From JAJZKE01 sp963762395 (GTDB taxonomy: Bacteria > Patescibacteriota > Saccharimonadia > Saccharimonadales > UBA4665), in contig CAVXKL010000001.1 in NCBI GenBank assembly GCA_963762395.1, forward strand, positions 124,001 to 188,000: DNA of 64,000 bases. The letters run 5' to 3'. The position numbers and the translations under genes were made by a program. Each line of letters starts with the position of its first letter. The stretch's first letter is position 1. The notes under the pieces were generated by a model, which was not told where the DNA came from, did not search any database, and worked only from the letters and a program-made list of their open reading frames with translations. Shown piece after piece: positions 1 through 8,226 of this stretch.

Positions 1-2
1 CA

Positions 3-107
3 GCCGGGGTTAATGTTTTAAATGTCGGCGGTTATATTCAAAAGAGCGCTTTCCCTCAAAATGCTTATGTTGAACTAGAGCAAATTATTAGGCAACAACA
101 TGACTAA
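3..107 (+). CDS. C-terminal end of a probable ribulose-phosphate 3-epimerase (partial)
   Basis: An open frame enters from the left edge and ends at the TAA at 105-107, giving the last 34 residues of a protein. The stretch AGVNVLNVGGYIQKS resembles the last strand and phosphate-binding part of the ribulose-phosphate 3-epimerase TIM barrel. That enzyme interconverts ribulose-5-P and xylulose-5-P, which fits the transketolase genes that follow. The end overlaps the next start codon by 8 nt, so the genes are probably translationally coupled. The fragment is short, so another TIM-barrel sugar-phosphate enzyme is possible. Confidence 0.45.
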   Translation, partial: AGVNVLNVGGYIQKSAFPQNAYVELEQIIRQQHD

Positions 108-954
108 ACTACCGCTTGATCGCTTAGAAGAAATTGCTAACGATATCAGGGAAGATATTATTGAGATGCTGCTTAAGGCCGGCAGTGGTCATAGTGCTGG
201 ACCTTTAGGACTAGCCGACATCTTTACCGCCCTTTATTTTGACATCTTAAATCACGACCCAAAAAACCCAGACTGGCAAGATCGAGACATTTTAATTTTA
301 TCTAACGGCCACTGTGTGCCGGTTAGATACGCCGCTATGGCCCACGCCGGCTACTTTCCAAGATCTGAGCTTAAAACACTTAGAAAGTTTGGCAGCCGTC
401 TTCAAGGTCATCCTGAAAGACTCAGACTGCCTGGACTGGAAACTACATCCGGACCACTGGGCTGCGGACTTTCCCAGGCCGCAGGTATGGCTCTTGCTCT
501 TAAAATGGATAAAGTTAACCATCGATGGGTTTACGTTGTTATGAGCGACGGTGAAACAGACGAAGGCAATGTTTGGGAAGCCGCCATGCTGGCTGGTAAG
601 TACAAGCTATCTAACATTATTGCTATTTTAGACCGAAACAATATTCAAATTGATGGCCCAACCGAGCAAGTTATGCCGCTTGAAGACGTCAAAGCTAAAT
701 GGCAATCATTTGGCTGGCATGTTATAGAAGTTGATGGCAATAATATTGAAGACTTTATAGATGCCTGCGCCATGGCTAAAGCAATTGTTGAAAAGCCGGT
801 TATGATCATTGCTCACACCGTTCCCGGTAAAGGCGTCGACTTTATGGAATATGACTTCCATTGGCACGGTAAACCACCTAATACCGAAGAAGCTAAAAAG
901 GCCTTAAAAGAGCTGAGAACGCTTGGCGGCCGGATTAAAAGCGAGGATTCTTAA
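100..954 (+). CDS. Transketolase, N-terminal (TPP-binding) subunit
   Basis: This 284-residue protein is the pyrophosphate-binding half of transketolase, which moves two-carbon units between sugar phosphates in the non-oxidative pentose phosphate pathway. Visible family motifs are SNGHC near residue 68, TTSGPLGCGLSQAAGMA near 112, and the TPP/metal motif starting SDGETDEGN and ending DRNN (about 148-180). HTVPGKGVDFME lies near 240. The protein stops where the pyrimidine-binding domain would begin, and that domain is the next gene 1 nt downstream. Two-gene transketolases are common in archaea and CPR bacteria. The ATG overlaps the previous reading frame. Confidence 0.93.
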   Translation: MTKLPLDRLEEIANDIREDIIEMLLKAGSGHSAGPLGLADIFTALYFDILNHDPKNPDWQDRDILILSNGHCVPVRYAAMAHAGYFPRSELKTLRKFGSRLQGHPERLRLPGLETTSGPLGCGLSQAAGMALALKMDKVNHRWVYVVMSDGETDEGNVWEAAMLAGKYKLSNIIAILDRNNIQIDGPTEQVMPLEDVKAKWQSFGWHVIEVDGNNIEDFIDACAMAKAIVEKPVMIIAHTVPGKGVDFMEYDFHWHGKPPNTEEAKKALKELRTLGGRIKSEDS

Positions 955-955
955 T

Positions 956-1945
956 ATGAACAGTATTGATCCAAAACTTTCAGGCTATATGTCAAATCCA
1001 GTGCTAGAGACAAACCGCAAAGGTTTTGGACTAGGCTTAGTCGCTGCCGGCGAAGCTTATCCAAACGTTGTTGCTGTCTGTGCCGATTTAACGGAATCAA
1101 CTCACATGCATTTATTTAAAGAAAAGTTTCCGGAGCGCTTTATTGAGGTCGGTGTTGCCGAACAAAACATGGTTACTTTAGGCAGTGGCTTGGCCGCCAT
1201 GGGTAAAATTCCCTTTGTTTCCAGCTATGCCGCTTTTAGCCCAGGCCGAAATTGGGAGCAAATTAGAACGACTATTTGCCTTAATGACCGTCCTGTTAAG
1301 TTAATTGGCTGCCATTCAGGAGTTAGTGCCGGCCCAGACGGTGCAACCCATCAAATGCTTGAAGATATAGCCCTGATGCGCGTTTTGCCTAACATGGTGG
1401 TTGTAGCCCCGGCTGACGCAGTTGAAGCTAGGAAAGCGACGCTTGAGATGGTTAAAGACCCAAGACCTAATTACATGCGCCTGGCTAGAGAACCAATAGC
1501 TATTATTACCACTGATCAAACACCTTTTACGATTGGTCAGGCCTATGTATTTAAGGAGGGTAAGGATATAACCATCGCCGCTACCGGTACAATGACTTAT
1601 CAAGCGCTACTTGCTGCCGATGCCTTAGGAAAACAAGGCATTCAAGCCGAAGTCTTGCATGTGCCAACAATTAAGCCGCTTGATGAAGAAACTATTCTAT
1701 CAAGTGCTAAAAAAACAAAGGCTGTTATTACCGTTGAAGAGGGTCAAAGAGCCGGCGGTCTGGGTGGTGCTATCGCTGAACTGTTAGCCGAACAATTACC
1801 AACTCCCGTCTTTAGGATAGGCATGAGAGACAGATTCGGTGAATCAGGCGATGCCGAAGAGCTCCTGACGCACTTTGGACTAGACGCTAAGCATATCGAG
1901 CTGGCTGCCCATTATCTACTATGCAAAAAAAGCGTAAGCGATTAA
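956..1945 (+). CDS. Transketolase, C-terminal subunit
   Basis: This 329-residue protein holds the pyrimidine-binding and C-terminal domains of transketolase and should pair with the preceding subunit to form the active enzyme. The motif RFIEVGVAEQNMV near residue 60 carries the conserved catalytic glutamate. FVSSYAAFSPGRNWEQIR and SGVSAGPDGATHQMLED follow, as in the family. A longer frame opens at a TTG at 923, but the ATG at 956, one base after the stop of the first subunit, is the natural start, with a weak purine-rich GCGAGGA at 941-947. Codon use and spacing mark it as one operon with its neighbours. Confidence 0.93.
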   Translation: MNSIDPKLSGYMSNPVLETNRKGFGLGLVAAGEAYPNVVAVCADLTESTHMHLFKEKFPERFIEVGVAEQNMVTLGSGLAAMGKIPFVSSYAAFSPGRNWEQIRTTICLNDRPVKLIGCHSGVSAGPDGATHQMLEDIALMRVLPNMVVVAPADAVEARKATLEMVKDPRPNYMRLAREPIAIITTDQTPFTIGQAYVFKEGKDITIAATGTMTYQALLAADALGKQGIQAEVLHVPTIKPLDEETILSSAKKTKAVITVEEGQRAGGLGGAIAELLAEQLPTPVFRIGMRDRFGESGDAEELLTHFGLDAKHIELAAHYLLCKKSVSD

Positions 1946-1954
1946 CATTTAAAT

Positions 1955-2881
1955 ATGCCCCTAACATTACCGCAAATACGAAGAAATTGCCGCCTGGCTA
2001 GTGAACGAATGGCTCAGGCACGAGCCGAGCACTGGGCATTTGGTGCTTTTAACCTGGATGACGAGGCAACATTGAGGGCAGTTTGTCTGGCAGCAGTTAA
2101 TAAAAAAGCACCTATATTAGTTGAGGCTAGCCAGGGAGAAGTCGATGACATCGGTCTAGATAATATCCGTGATATGGTCGACAACTTTAAGTTTACTTAC
2201 GGCGTTGAGATATATATTAATCTTGATCATAGTCCAAGTGTCGATGTCGCCAAAAGAGGTATTGAAGCTGGCTTTGAATTTGTTCATATTGACATTTCCC
2301 AGGCCAATCATGATGCTACCAGAGAAGAAATAATTGAGAAAACTAAAGAGATAGTGGCTTATGCCAAGTTAACTGGTGCTCTTGTCGAAGCCGAAGAACG
2401 GTATTTTATGGGATCATCTAATTTACATACCGAACCGATAGATTATGAAGAAGTTAAAAAGTTTAACTCCACTCCTGAGGGAGCGGCTGACTTTGTAGCT
2501 CAAACCGGCATTGATACATTTGCCGCCCAAGTTGGCAATCTTCATGGTAAATACCCGGTTCCTAAAATACTCGATCTTGAACTTCTTAAGCGCGTCAGAG
2601 GGGCGATTGACTGCAATATATCGCTTCACGGCGGCAGCGATACGCCAGGCCACTACTTTAGAGAGGCAGTAAAGATAGGTGTCACTAAAATTAACATTAA
2701 TTCGGATATGCGGTTCGCCTACCGGACAAGCCTTGAAAAAGTCTTAAAAGAACATCCCGAAGAATTTTCTGTTGCCAAGCTAATATCTAAAGACGTCGTT
2801 AAAGCAGTCCAGGAAATAGTTGAAAGTAAGCTTGTCGATTTTAACTCCAGCAACAAAGCCGTTACGCCACCATCCAGCTAG
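1955..2881 (+). CDS. fba: Class II fructose-bisphosphate aldolase family protein
   Basis: This 308-residue protein belongs to the zinc-dependent class II aldolases, which cleave or form ketose-1,6-bisphosphates. The zinc ligands are visible as H92 in NLDHSPSVD, H198 in GNLHGKYPVP and H225 in SLHGGSDT. The phosphate-binding end KININSDMR is at about 245-253. Its place after transketolase and before a sugar kinase suits a role linking the pentose phosphate pathway to glycolysis. Fructose versus tagatose bisphosphate specificity cannot be settled by eye. It starts 9 nt after the transketolase stop, in the same operon. Confidence 0.88.
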   Translation: MPLTLPQIRRNCRLASERMAQARAEHWAFGAFNLDDEATLRAVCLAAVNKKAPILVEASQGEVDDIGLDNIRDMVDNFKFTYGVEIYINLDHSPSVDVAKRGIEAGFEFVHIDISQANHDATREEIIEKTKEIVAYAKLTGALVEAEERYFMGSSNLHTEPIDYEEVKKFNSTPEGAADFVAQTGIDTFAAQVGNLHGKYPVPKILDLELLKRVRGAIDCNISLHGGSDTPGHYFREAVKIGVTKININSDMRFAYRTSLEKVLKEHPEEFSVAKLISKDVVKAVQEIVESKLVDFNSSNKAVTPPSS

Positions 2882-2885
2882 TTTA

Positions 2886-2914
2886 TTGATAGATGATCAC
2901 TCTAATGCTAAAAT
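2886..2914 (+). promoter_or_regulatory. Sigma70-type promoter for the PfkB kinase gene
   Basis: A TTGATA box (2886-2891) and a TAAAAT box (2909-2914) are separated by 17 nt. Transcription would start near 2921, leaving a leader of about 32 nt before the ATG at 2953, with a purine-rich AAGGTGGG segment at 2940-2947 as a possible ribosome binding site. Confidence 0.6.
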
Positions 2915-2952
2915 GCTCTTAAGAACAAGGATAAAAACAAAGGTGGGCATTA

Positions 2953-3957
2953 ATGGCAGATAACCCAGACGTAATCAGTGTCGGCGACATTAATACTGAT
3001 GCCTTTATTAAGCTTGAGGATGAGCAAGCTGAGGTTATTGAAAAAGACGGCAATACGCTTTTGGCCATGGTATTTGGCGCGAAATTACCCTATGACCATG
3101 TAGATATTGTTGAAGCAGGCGGTAACGCGTCAAATGCCGCTGTCGCTTTTGCCAGGCTGGGACTAGACAGTGCTCTTGTTGCTAACGTTGGCAGCGATGG
3201 CCATGGCCGGGACATGATCAACGCTTTAAACAAAAATAATGTCGATAGCCGATTTATCAGAATCAACCACAATAAAAAGAGTAATTATCACTATATCCTC
3301 AGATATAAAGCAGAGCGAACTATACTTGTTAAGCATGAAGAATATAACTACCACTGGCCGCATTTAAGACCGGATGAGACACCCAAGTGGCTATACTTTA
3401 GTTCAGTCAGCGAACATGCCCTGACCTACCACGACCAAATATCTGACTGGCTGGATGAACACCAGGAAGTTAAGCTTGCTTTTCAACCGGCAACATTTCA
3501 AATGGAAGTTGGCCACGAACGATTGCACCGGATATATAACCGAACCGATGTTTTAATTTTAAACCGTGAGGAAGCAGTTACTGTTGGCGGCGGCAATCAT
3601 GAAGACATAAACGATCTTTTAAATAAACTTCACGATCTAGGTCCGAAGATAGTCGTTATAACTGACGGGCCTAACGGCGCTTATGCCTCAGACGGCCAAA
3701 TCAGACTAAAAATGCCCCTTTATCCCGATCCCGCTCCGCCAGTAGAAAGAACTGGCGCTGGCGATGCATTCGCCTCAACTTTTGTAGCTGCCCTAATTAA
3801 GGGGGATAACATCGAGGGAGCTTTAATGTGGGCGCCGATTAACTCGATGAACGTTGTCCAAAAAGTTGGTTCTCAGGCCGGTCTTTTAACAGAGCAAGAA
3901 CTGCAGCATTATCTAAGGCATGCTCCTGATTGGTATCATCCATCAAACTTAAATTAG
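2953..3957 (+). CDS. PfkB-family carbohydrate kinase
   Basis: This 334-residue protein is a ribokinase-fold sugar kinase that phosphorylates a sugar or sugar phosphate with ATP. The N-terminal family motif is the GGNASNAAVAFARLG run near residue 57. The C-terminal signature RTGAGDAFASTFVAAL near 265 carries the catalytic aspartate and the anion hole. LILNREEA and VVITDGPNGAY are the usual inner strands. It follows the aldolase but has its own promoter. A fructokinase or phosphofructokinase role would complete the local pathway, but family members vary widely and the substrate is not readable from the sequence. Confidence 0.85.
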   Translation: MADNPDVISVGDINTDAFIKLEDEQAEVIEKDGNTLLAMVFGAKLPYDHVDIVEAGGNASNAAVAFARLGLDSALVANVGSDGHGRDMINALNKNNVDSRFIRINHNKKSNYHYILRYKAERTILVKHEEYNYHWPHLRPDETPKWLYFSSVSEHALTYHDQISDWLDEHQEVKLAFQPATFQMEVGHERLHRIYNRTDVLILNREEAVTVGGGNHEDINDLLNKLHDLGPKIVVITDGPNGAYASDGQIRLKMPLYPDPAPPVERTGAGDAFASTFVAALIKGDNIEGALMWAPINSMNVVQKVGSQAGLLTEQELQHYLRHAPDWYHPSNLN

Positions 3958-4040
3958 GAAATATATAATCCTCCTTATGTTAAAATATGTTTGTAATAGA
4001 GGGGCCTTTAAAACAAATATTGAAAGGTTATTAATCTAAC

Positions 4041-5279
4041 TTGAGCCGCTTTCTACTGGAAATCTTAGGCAACAACGATCCTAAACATAAACAAGCTTTT
4101 GTAGCTGAGGAGAGACGTAGTGGCCACCCAAACCACGATCTAAGATTATCTTCTAAGATGTATAGCTCGATTACGTCTAAGATCAAACAACTAGGACTGG
4201 ATCCAAATGACACTACGGCAAGAGAGCTTTACTTTAGCTTAAACGACAAACTTGTTAAAGATGACATTAAATTAACCAAAAAACTAAGAACTATTGCTGC
4301 CCAGAAAGTTAACGCTGAGGCTAATATATCTGACGGTCTAATTAATGTTATTAACGACCTAAAACTAGAAAGGGACTGCTTTGTCCTTAAGTCCAGCGTG
4401 CTTAAGAAGCAGTTTAAAGACCTACCGCCTAAAAGAACAATGAAGGCCCTGGGCTATAGATCAATTGATTCGTTATTAAAACTGGAGCCAGTCACATTTA
4501 TCCTTTTAGCTATTAACTACTATGAATCAGAAGGATATCTGGCTAATTTTTACGCTAAATATAAGAAGTTAGGCCCAACCTGCTTTGAGTTTCGCAAAGT
4601 AAATATTCTTGTTGCTAAAGAAAAGAAGTGGCTCAATCTATTTGAAAACGTTAAGAAACAAACCGGCTTAACGCTGATCAGTAATTATGAGACGGCCTCT
4701 ATTGTCCTACTGCCTGTAGATAACGAACCAGAAGTTGGCTATATCACTATGCTTCTGGCTAAACTTTTAAGTGAAGTGTCAGTTATTTTAAGTGTTTCAA
4801 GCTATCTTAAACTTCACCAAGTCGACCCTAACTTTACTCAAAAACTAAGCGGTATCGTTGACCATGAACCATATATTGACCATAAAGTTGTCGAACAGTT
4901 AGTTTCTTGGAATACCGCCCAGCAGGCGCTATCTAAAAATATTGAAAATATATTCGCCCCCCATATCAACGATCAAGACCTAAAGCCAGTAAATCTACTA
5001 AATAAAATAGGTAATGTTTTAGACGATTTAAACTTCTGGAAAGACAGCCAATTTTTAGCCACGGTGAAAGACGGCCAGACAATTTCATTTAATGTTCTAG
5101 ACGTTGCCACCAATTTGGTTAATAACCTGTCATTTGAAAATAGAGTCCTGGATCATTGCCGCTATGCCCTAAGACAGGAAATTGCTAAGTTATATCTAAC
5201 TCCCGAACAAGTCGTTAGCTCTCTAAATAGCGAGAATGAAGATCGTCCGCAGCTTATTGAAAACAGTGTCGTAGGGTAG
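4041..5279 (+). CDS. Conserved hypothetical protein, 412 aa
   Basis: I do not recognise this protein. It is soluble-looking, rich in Leu, Lys and Asn, with no signal peptide, transmembrane helix or nucleotide-binding motif. The middle (about 130-260) looks helical and the end is polar. The predicted start is TTG at 4041, with a GAAAGG segment at 4022-4027 and a TATTAA box 6 nt upstream at 4029-4034, so the start is uncertain. Its stop lies 8 nt before the next gene, whose AGGAGG sits right at the junction, so the two are probably co-transcribed. Codon use matches the neighbours and gives no sign of recent transfer. Confidence 0.7.
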   Translation: MSRFLLEILGNNDPKHKQAFVAEERRSGHPNHDLRLSSKMYSSITSKIKQLGLDPNDTTARELYFSLNDKLVKDDIKLTKKLRTIAAQKVNAEANISDGLINVINDLKLERDCFVLKSSVLKKQFKDLPPKRTMKALGYRSIDSLLKLEPVTFILLAINYYESEGYLANFYAKYKKLGPTCFEFRKVNILVAKEKKWLNLFENVKKQTGLTLISNYETASIVLLPVDNEPEVGYITMLLAKLLSEVSVILSVSSYLKLHQVDPNFTQKLSGIVDHEPYIDHKVVEQLVSWNTAQQALSKNIENIFAPHINDQDLKPVNLLNKIGNVLDDLNFWKDSQFLATVKDGQTISFNVLDVATNLVNNLSFENRVLDHCRYALRQEIAKLYLTPEQVVSSLNSENEDRPQLIENSVVG

Positions 5280-5287
5280 GAGGAAAT

Positions 5288-5854
5288 ATGTATCAGTTCA
5301 GTATATCTGGGGCAGCTAAAGGTGAAAGCGTTGAAGAGGGCAGGCAACTAGCTAAAGATCTTGGCCAGGCCTTAGCTAAATCTGGCAATAGCTTGTTAAC
5401 AGGCGCCACATCAGGTCTGCCTAACTACGCTGCTGAAGGATATAAGGCAGCCGGTGGAAAGATGAGTGTCGGTATTAGTCCGGCAGCATCTAAGATTGAA
5501 CATGTCTTAAAATATCGCCTGCCGACAAATGCTTATGACTTTATCTTATATACCGGCCTCCACTATGTTGGCCGGGATACTCTGCTAATAACATCGAGTG
5601 ATGCTGTCCTGAGTATTGGCGGTCGGCTAGGCACCCTGCATGAGTTTGCCATTGCCGTCGAAACAGGCACGCCGATAGGCTTTCTCCATGGCGCTGGCGG
5701 CATAAGTGAAGAGATTCATAAACTGATGGATTTATCTAAGCCGCATCGGAATAATTGTGTCATCTATTTCAGTGATTCAGCCGATGACTTGATTAGCCGC
5801 CTAACCAAATACTTAGACGAAGAAAACTCGAGATATCTAAAAATACTTAAATAA
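5288..5854 (+). CDS. LOG/SLOG-family (lysine decarboxylase-like) protein
   Basis: This 188-residue Rossmann-like protein has the hallmark of the LOG/SLOG group: a nucleotide-binding loop built on GGRLGTLHEFAIAVETG (about residues 117-133), close to the GGxGTxxE signature. The N-terminus MYQFSISGAA and GATSGLPNYAAEG near 42-54 match the usual first strand and glycine loop. Family members bind nucleotides or cleave nucleoside monophosphates, and some are sensors; the exact substrate is unknown here. The start has a strong AGGAGG ribosome binding site at 5279-5284, close to the ATG at 5288. It lies between an unknown gene and uvrB. Confidence 0.75.
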   Translation: MYQFSISGAAKGESVEEGRQLAKDLGQALAKSGNSLLTGATSGLPNYAAEGYKAAGGKMSVGISPAASKIEHVLKYRLPTNAYDFILYTGLHYVGRDTLLITSSDAVLSIGGRLGTLHEFAIAVETGTPIGFLHGAGGISEEIHKLMDLSKPHRNNCVIYFSDSADDLISRLTKYLDEENSRYLKILK

Positions 5855-5897
5855 GATATTAACGCCTATCATTCCCGATCATATAAAATAGGGGAAT

Positions 5898-7874
5898 ATG
5901 GGAATATTTAATCTTAAGAGTGACTACAACCCGACTGGCGACCAGCCTCATGCCATTAAGCAGTTAACGAACGGCCTAGCTGATGGTTTAAAACACCAAA
6001 CTCTTCTTGGTGTAACAGGTTCAGGTAAGACGTTCACGGTATCAAATGTCATAGCCAATATAAATAAACCGACGCTTGTTTTAAGCCATAACAAGACTTT
6101 GGCCGCTCAACTCTACACCGAGTTTAGAAATTTCTTCCCCGATAACGCTGTCCACTACTTCGTCAGTTATTTCGATTACTACCAACCGGAAGCATATATA
6201 CCCAGAAGCGACACATATATCGACAAAGACTCTCAGATTAACGAAGAAATCGACAGGCTGCGGCATGCTGCTACCGATTCACTTTTATCTCGCAAAGACG
6301 TAATTATTGTCGCTAGCGTCAGCTGCATATACGGCATTGGTTCGGTTGAAGACTATTCTAATTTATCCATAAACCTGGAAGTCGGATCGAGAAAAGTCAG
6401 GGATAAATTTATGCGCCAATTAAGCGACATTCAATACGAGCGTAATGATATAGACTTCCATAGAAGTACCTTTAGGGTCAGAGGCGACGTTATTGATGTT
6501 TTCCCAGCCAGTGAAGAAATGGCCTATAGGATTGAATTTAACGGTGACCTAGTTGAAAAGATAACCAAACTTGACACTCTAACAGGCGAAGTCCTGGCTA
6601 ATCTAAAAAGCTATCAGGTATTCCCCGGATCTCATTACGTAACACCGGGAGAGAAGCTGCAGATGGCCTTAGGTCAAATAGAAGTTGAACTTAAGGAAAG
6701 GCTTAGTGAATTTAAAAAAGAAGATAAACTGCTGGAAGCCCAAAGACTAGCCCAAAGAACTAACTTTGATATTGAAATGATGCGTGAAACCGGTTTTGTC
6801 AAAGGCATTGAAAACTATTCACGCTACCTGACTAACCGAAGCCCAGGCGAGCAGCCAGCCACACTGCTGGACTACTTCCCGGATGACTTTTTAATGATTA
6901 TAGATGAGAGCCATATGACCATGCCTCAAATTAGAGGTATGTATAACGGTGATCATTCAAGAAAAGAAGTCTTAGTTGAATACGGTTTTCGTTTGCCTAG
7001 TGCCCTAGATAACAGACCACTGACATTTTCCGAGTTCGAAAGACACGTTAACAAAGTTATTTATGTCAGCGCTACGCCTGCCGAATACGAGCTGTCGCGA
7101 AGTCCAAAGCCGGCTGAACAGGTCATTAGACCAACGGGACTGCTTGATCCAAAGATTGAAGTCAGACCAATCGAGGGCCAGATAGATGATCTTATTAGTG
7201 AAATTAAAGAAACAACTAAAAATCACCAGCGGGTTTTAATAACTACCTTAACTAAGCGTATGGCTGAAGATCTGGCCGAATATCTTGAAAACCTGAACCT
7301 AAAAGTAGCCTATTTGCATAGCGATATAGACACTTTAGAGCGAAGTGACATCTTAAGAGATTTAAGACTGGGTGTTTATGACGTTCTAGTCGGGATTAAC
7401 CTTTTAAGAGAAGGCCTAGACTTACCTGAAGTAAGCTTGGTGGCCATACTTGACGCTGATAAAGAAGGTTTCTTAAGAAGCGAACAAGCACTAATTCAAA
7501 CAGTTGGCAGGGCTGCCCGGCATGAAAACGGCCGGGTGCTTATGTATGCCGACCACATCACTGAAAGCATGAAAAAAACAATTGATAAAACCAACCGCCG
7601 ACGTAAGATCCAGGATAAATATAATAAAGAGCACGGTATAACGCCAATTGGCATATCTAAAAAGATAGACAAAGGCTTAAGGCCAGACCTGCCTGAAGAA
7701 GCTAAACGGGCAAAGTTAGAGCTTAATAAGATACCAAAAGAAGAATATAAGTATCTAATTAAAGACTTAACTTCTCAAATGGAACTGGCAGCCGCTAACC
7801 TACAATTTGAACAAGCCGCTGAACTTAGAGACATAATCAATAAAGTCAAAAATAAGTCCAAGTCAAAAAATTAA
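5898..7874 (+). CDS. uvrB: Excinuclease ABC subunit B
   Basis: UvrB is the damage-verifying helicase-like core of nucleotide excision repair; it is loaded by UvrA and recruits UvrC. At 658 residues it has normal length. The Walker A loop is GVTGSGKT (38-45). The beta-hairpin region starts at SYFDYYQPEAYIP near 92. IIDESHMTMPQIRGMYNGD near 335 holds the Walker B and following motif. LREGLDLPEVSLVAILDADK near 500 is motif V. The C-terminal UVR motif, about 620-655, is the UvrC contact. TATAAA at 5882-5887 lies 10 nt before the ATG, which is preceded by AGGGGA; this could be a leaderless or very short leader mRNA. Confidence 0.97.
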   Translation: MGIFNLKSDYNPTGDQPHAIKQLTNGLADGLKHQTLLGVTGSGKTFTVSNVIANINKPTLVLSHNKTLAAQLYTEFRNFFPDNAVHYFVSYFDYYQPEAYIPRSDTYIDKDSQINEEIDRLRHAATDSLLSRKDVIIVASVSCIYGIGSVEDYSNLSINLEVGSRKVRDKFMRQLSDIQYERNDIDFHRSTFRVRGDVIDVFPASEEMAYRIEFNGDLVEKITKLDTLTGEVLANLKSYQVFPGSHYVTPGEKLQMALGQIEVELKERLSEFKKEDKLLEAQRLAQRTNFDIEMMRETGFVKGIENYSRYLTNRSPGEQPATLLDYFPDDFLMIIDESHMTMPQIRGMYNGDHSRKEVLVEYGFRLPSALDNRPLTFSEFERHVNKVIYVSATPAEYELSRSPKPAEQVIRPTGLLDPKIEVRPIEGQIDDLISEIKETTKNHQRVLITTLTKRMAEDLAEYLENLNLKVAYLHSDIDTLERSDILRDLRLGVYDVLVGINLLREGLDLPEVSLVAILDADKEGFLRSEQALIQTVGRAARHENGRVLMYADHITESMKKTIDKTNRRRKIQDKYNKEHGITPIGISKKIDKGLRPDLPEEAKRAKLELNKIPKEEYKYLIKDLTSQMELAAANLQFEQAAELRDIINKVKNKSKSKN

Positions 7875-7891
7875 ATTAAATAGGGTGATGT

Positions 7892-7923
7892 CCTAGGCAA
7901 TTTTTTTAGCCTTAGGTTATACT
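7892..7923 (+). promoter_or_regulatory. Hairpin plus -10 box before gatC
   Basis: CCTAGGC (7892-7898) and GCCTTAGG (7909-7916) can pair with one bulged base around an AT-rich loop. A TATACT box follows at 7918-7923, 9 nt before the gatC ATG at 7933. I see no good -35 box. The run of T lies in the loop, not after the stem, so this is not a normal terminator. It may be a weak uvrB terminator or an operator. The spacing predicts an almost leaderless gatC mRNA. Confidence 0.4.
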
Positions 7924-7932
7924 TAAATACAA

Positions 7933-8226
7933 ATGGCAAAACTATCTCGGGACGATGTCTTTAAGTTGGCTAAGTTAGCTCGCATTAGACTGACTGACGA
8001 AGAAGCAGCTAGCTTCAGTAATGAGATATCTAAAATCTTGGAATACGTTGACCAACTTCAAACAGCTGACGTTGCTGATTTAAAACCAACTAACCAGGTA
8101 ACTGGTTTATTTAACATCTGGCGCGAGGATGATGTTATAGACTACGGTTATAGTCCAGACGATATGCTAAAAAATGTGCCTAAATTAGTTGACAGATATA
8201 TCCAAGTCGGACGGATGATCGAATGA
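7933..8226 (+). CDS. gatC: Asp/Glu-tRNA amidotransferase subunit C
   Basis: GatC (97 residues) is the small belt-like subunit holding GatA and GatB together in the enzyme that converts Glu-tRNA(Gln) and Asp-tRNA(Asn) to the amidated forms. The family pattern is clear: LSRDDVFKLAKLARIRLTDEE at the start, ISKILEYVDQLQ in the middle, and a C-terminal NVPKLVDRYIQVGRMIE. The TGA stop overlaps the gatA ATG (ATGA), so the two are translationally coupled. It heads a gatC-gatA-X-gatB operon. Confidence 0.93.
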   Translation: MAKLSRDDVFKLAKLARIRLTDEEAASFSNEISKILEYVDQLQTADVADLKPTNQVTGLFNIWREDDVIDYGYSPDDMLKNVPKLVDRYIQVGRMIE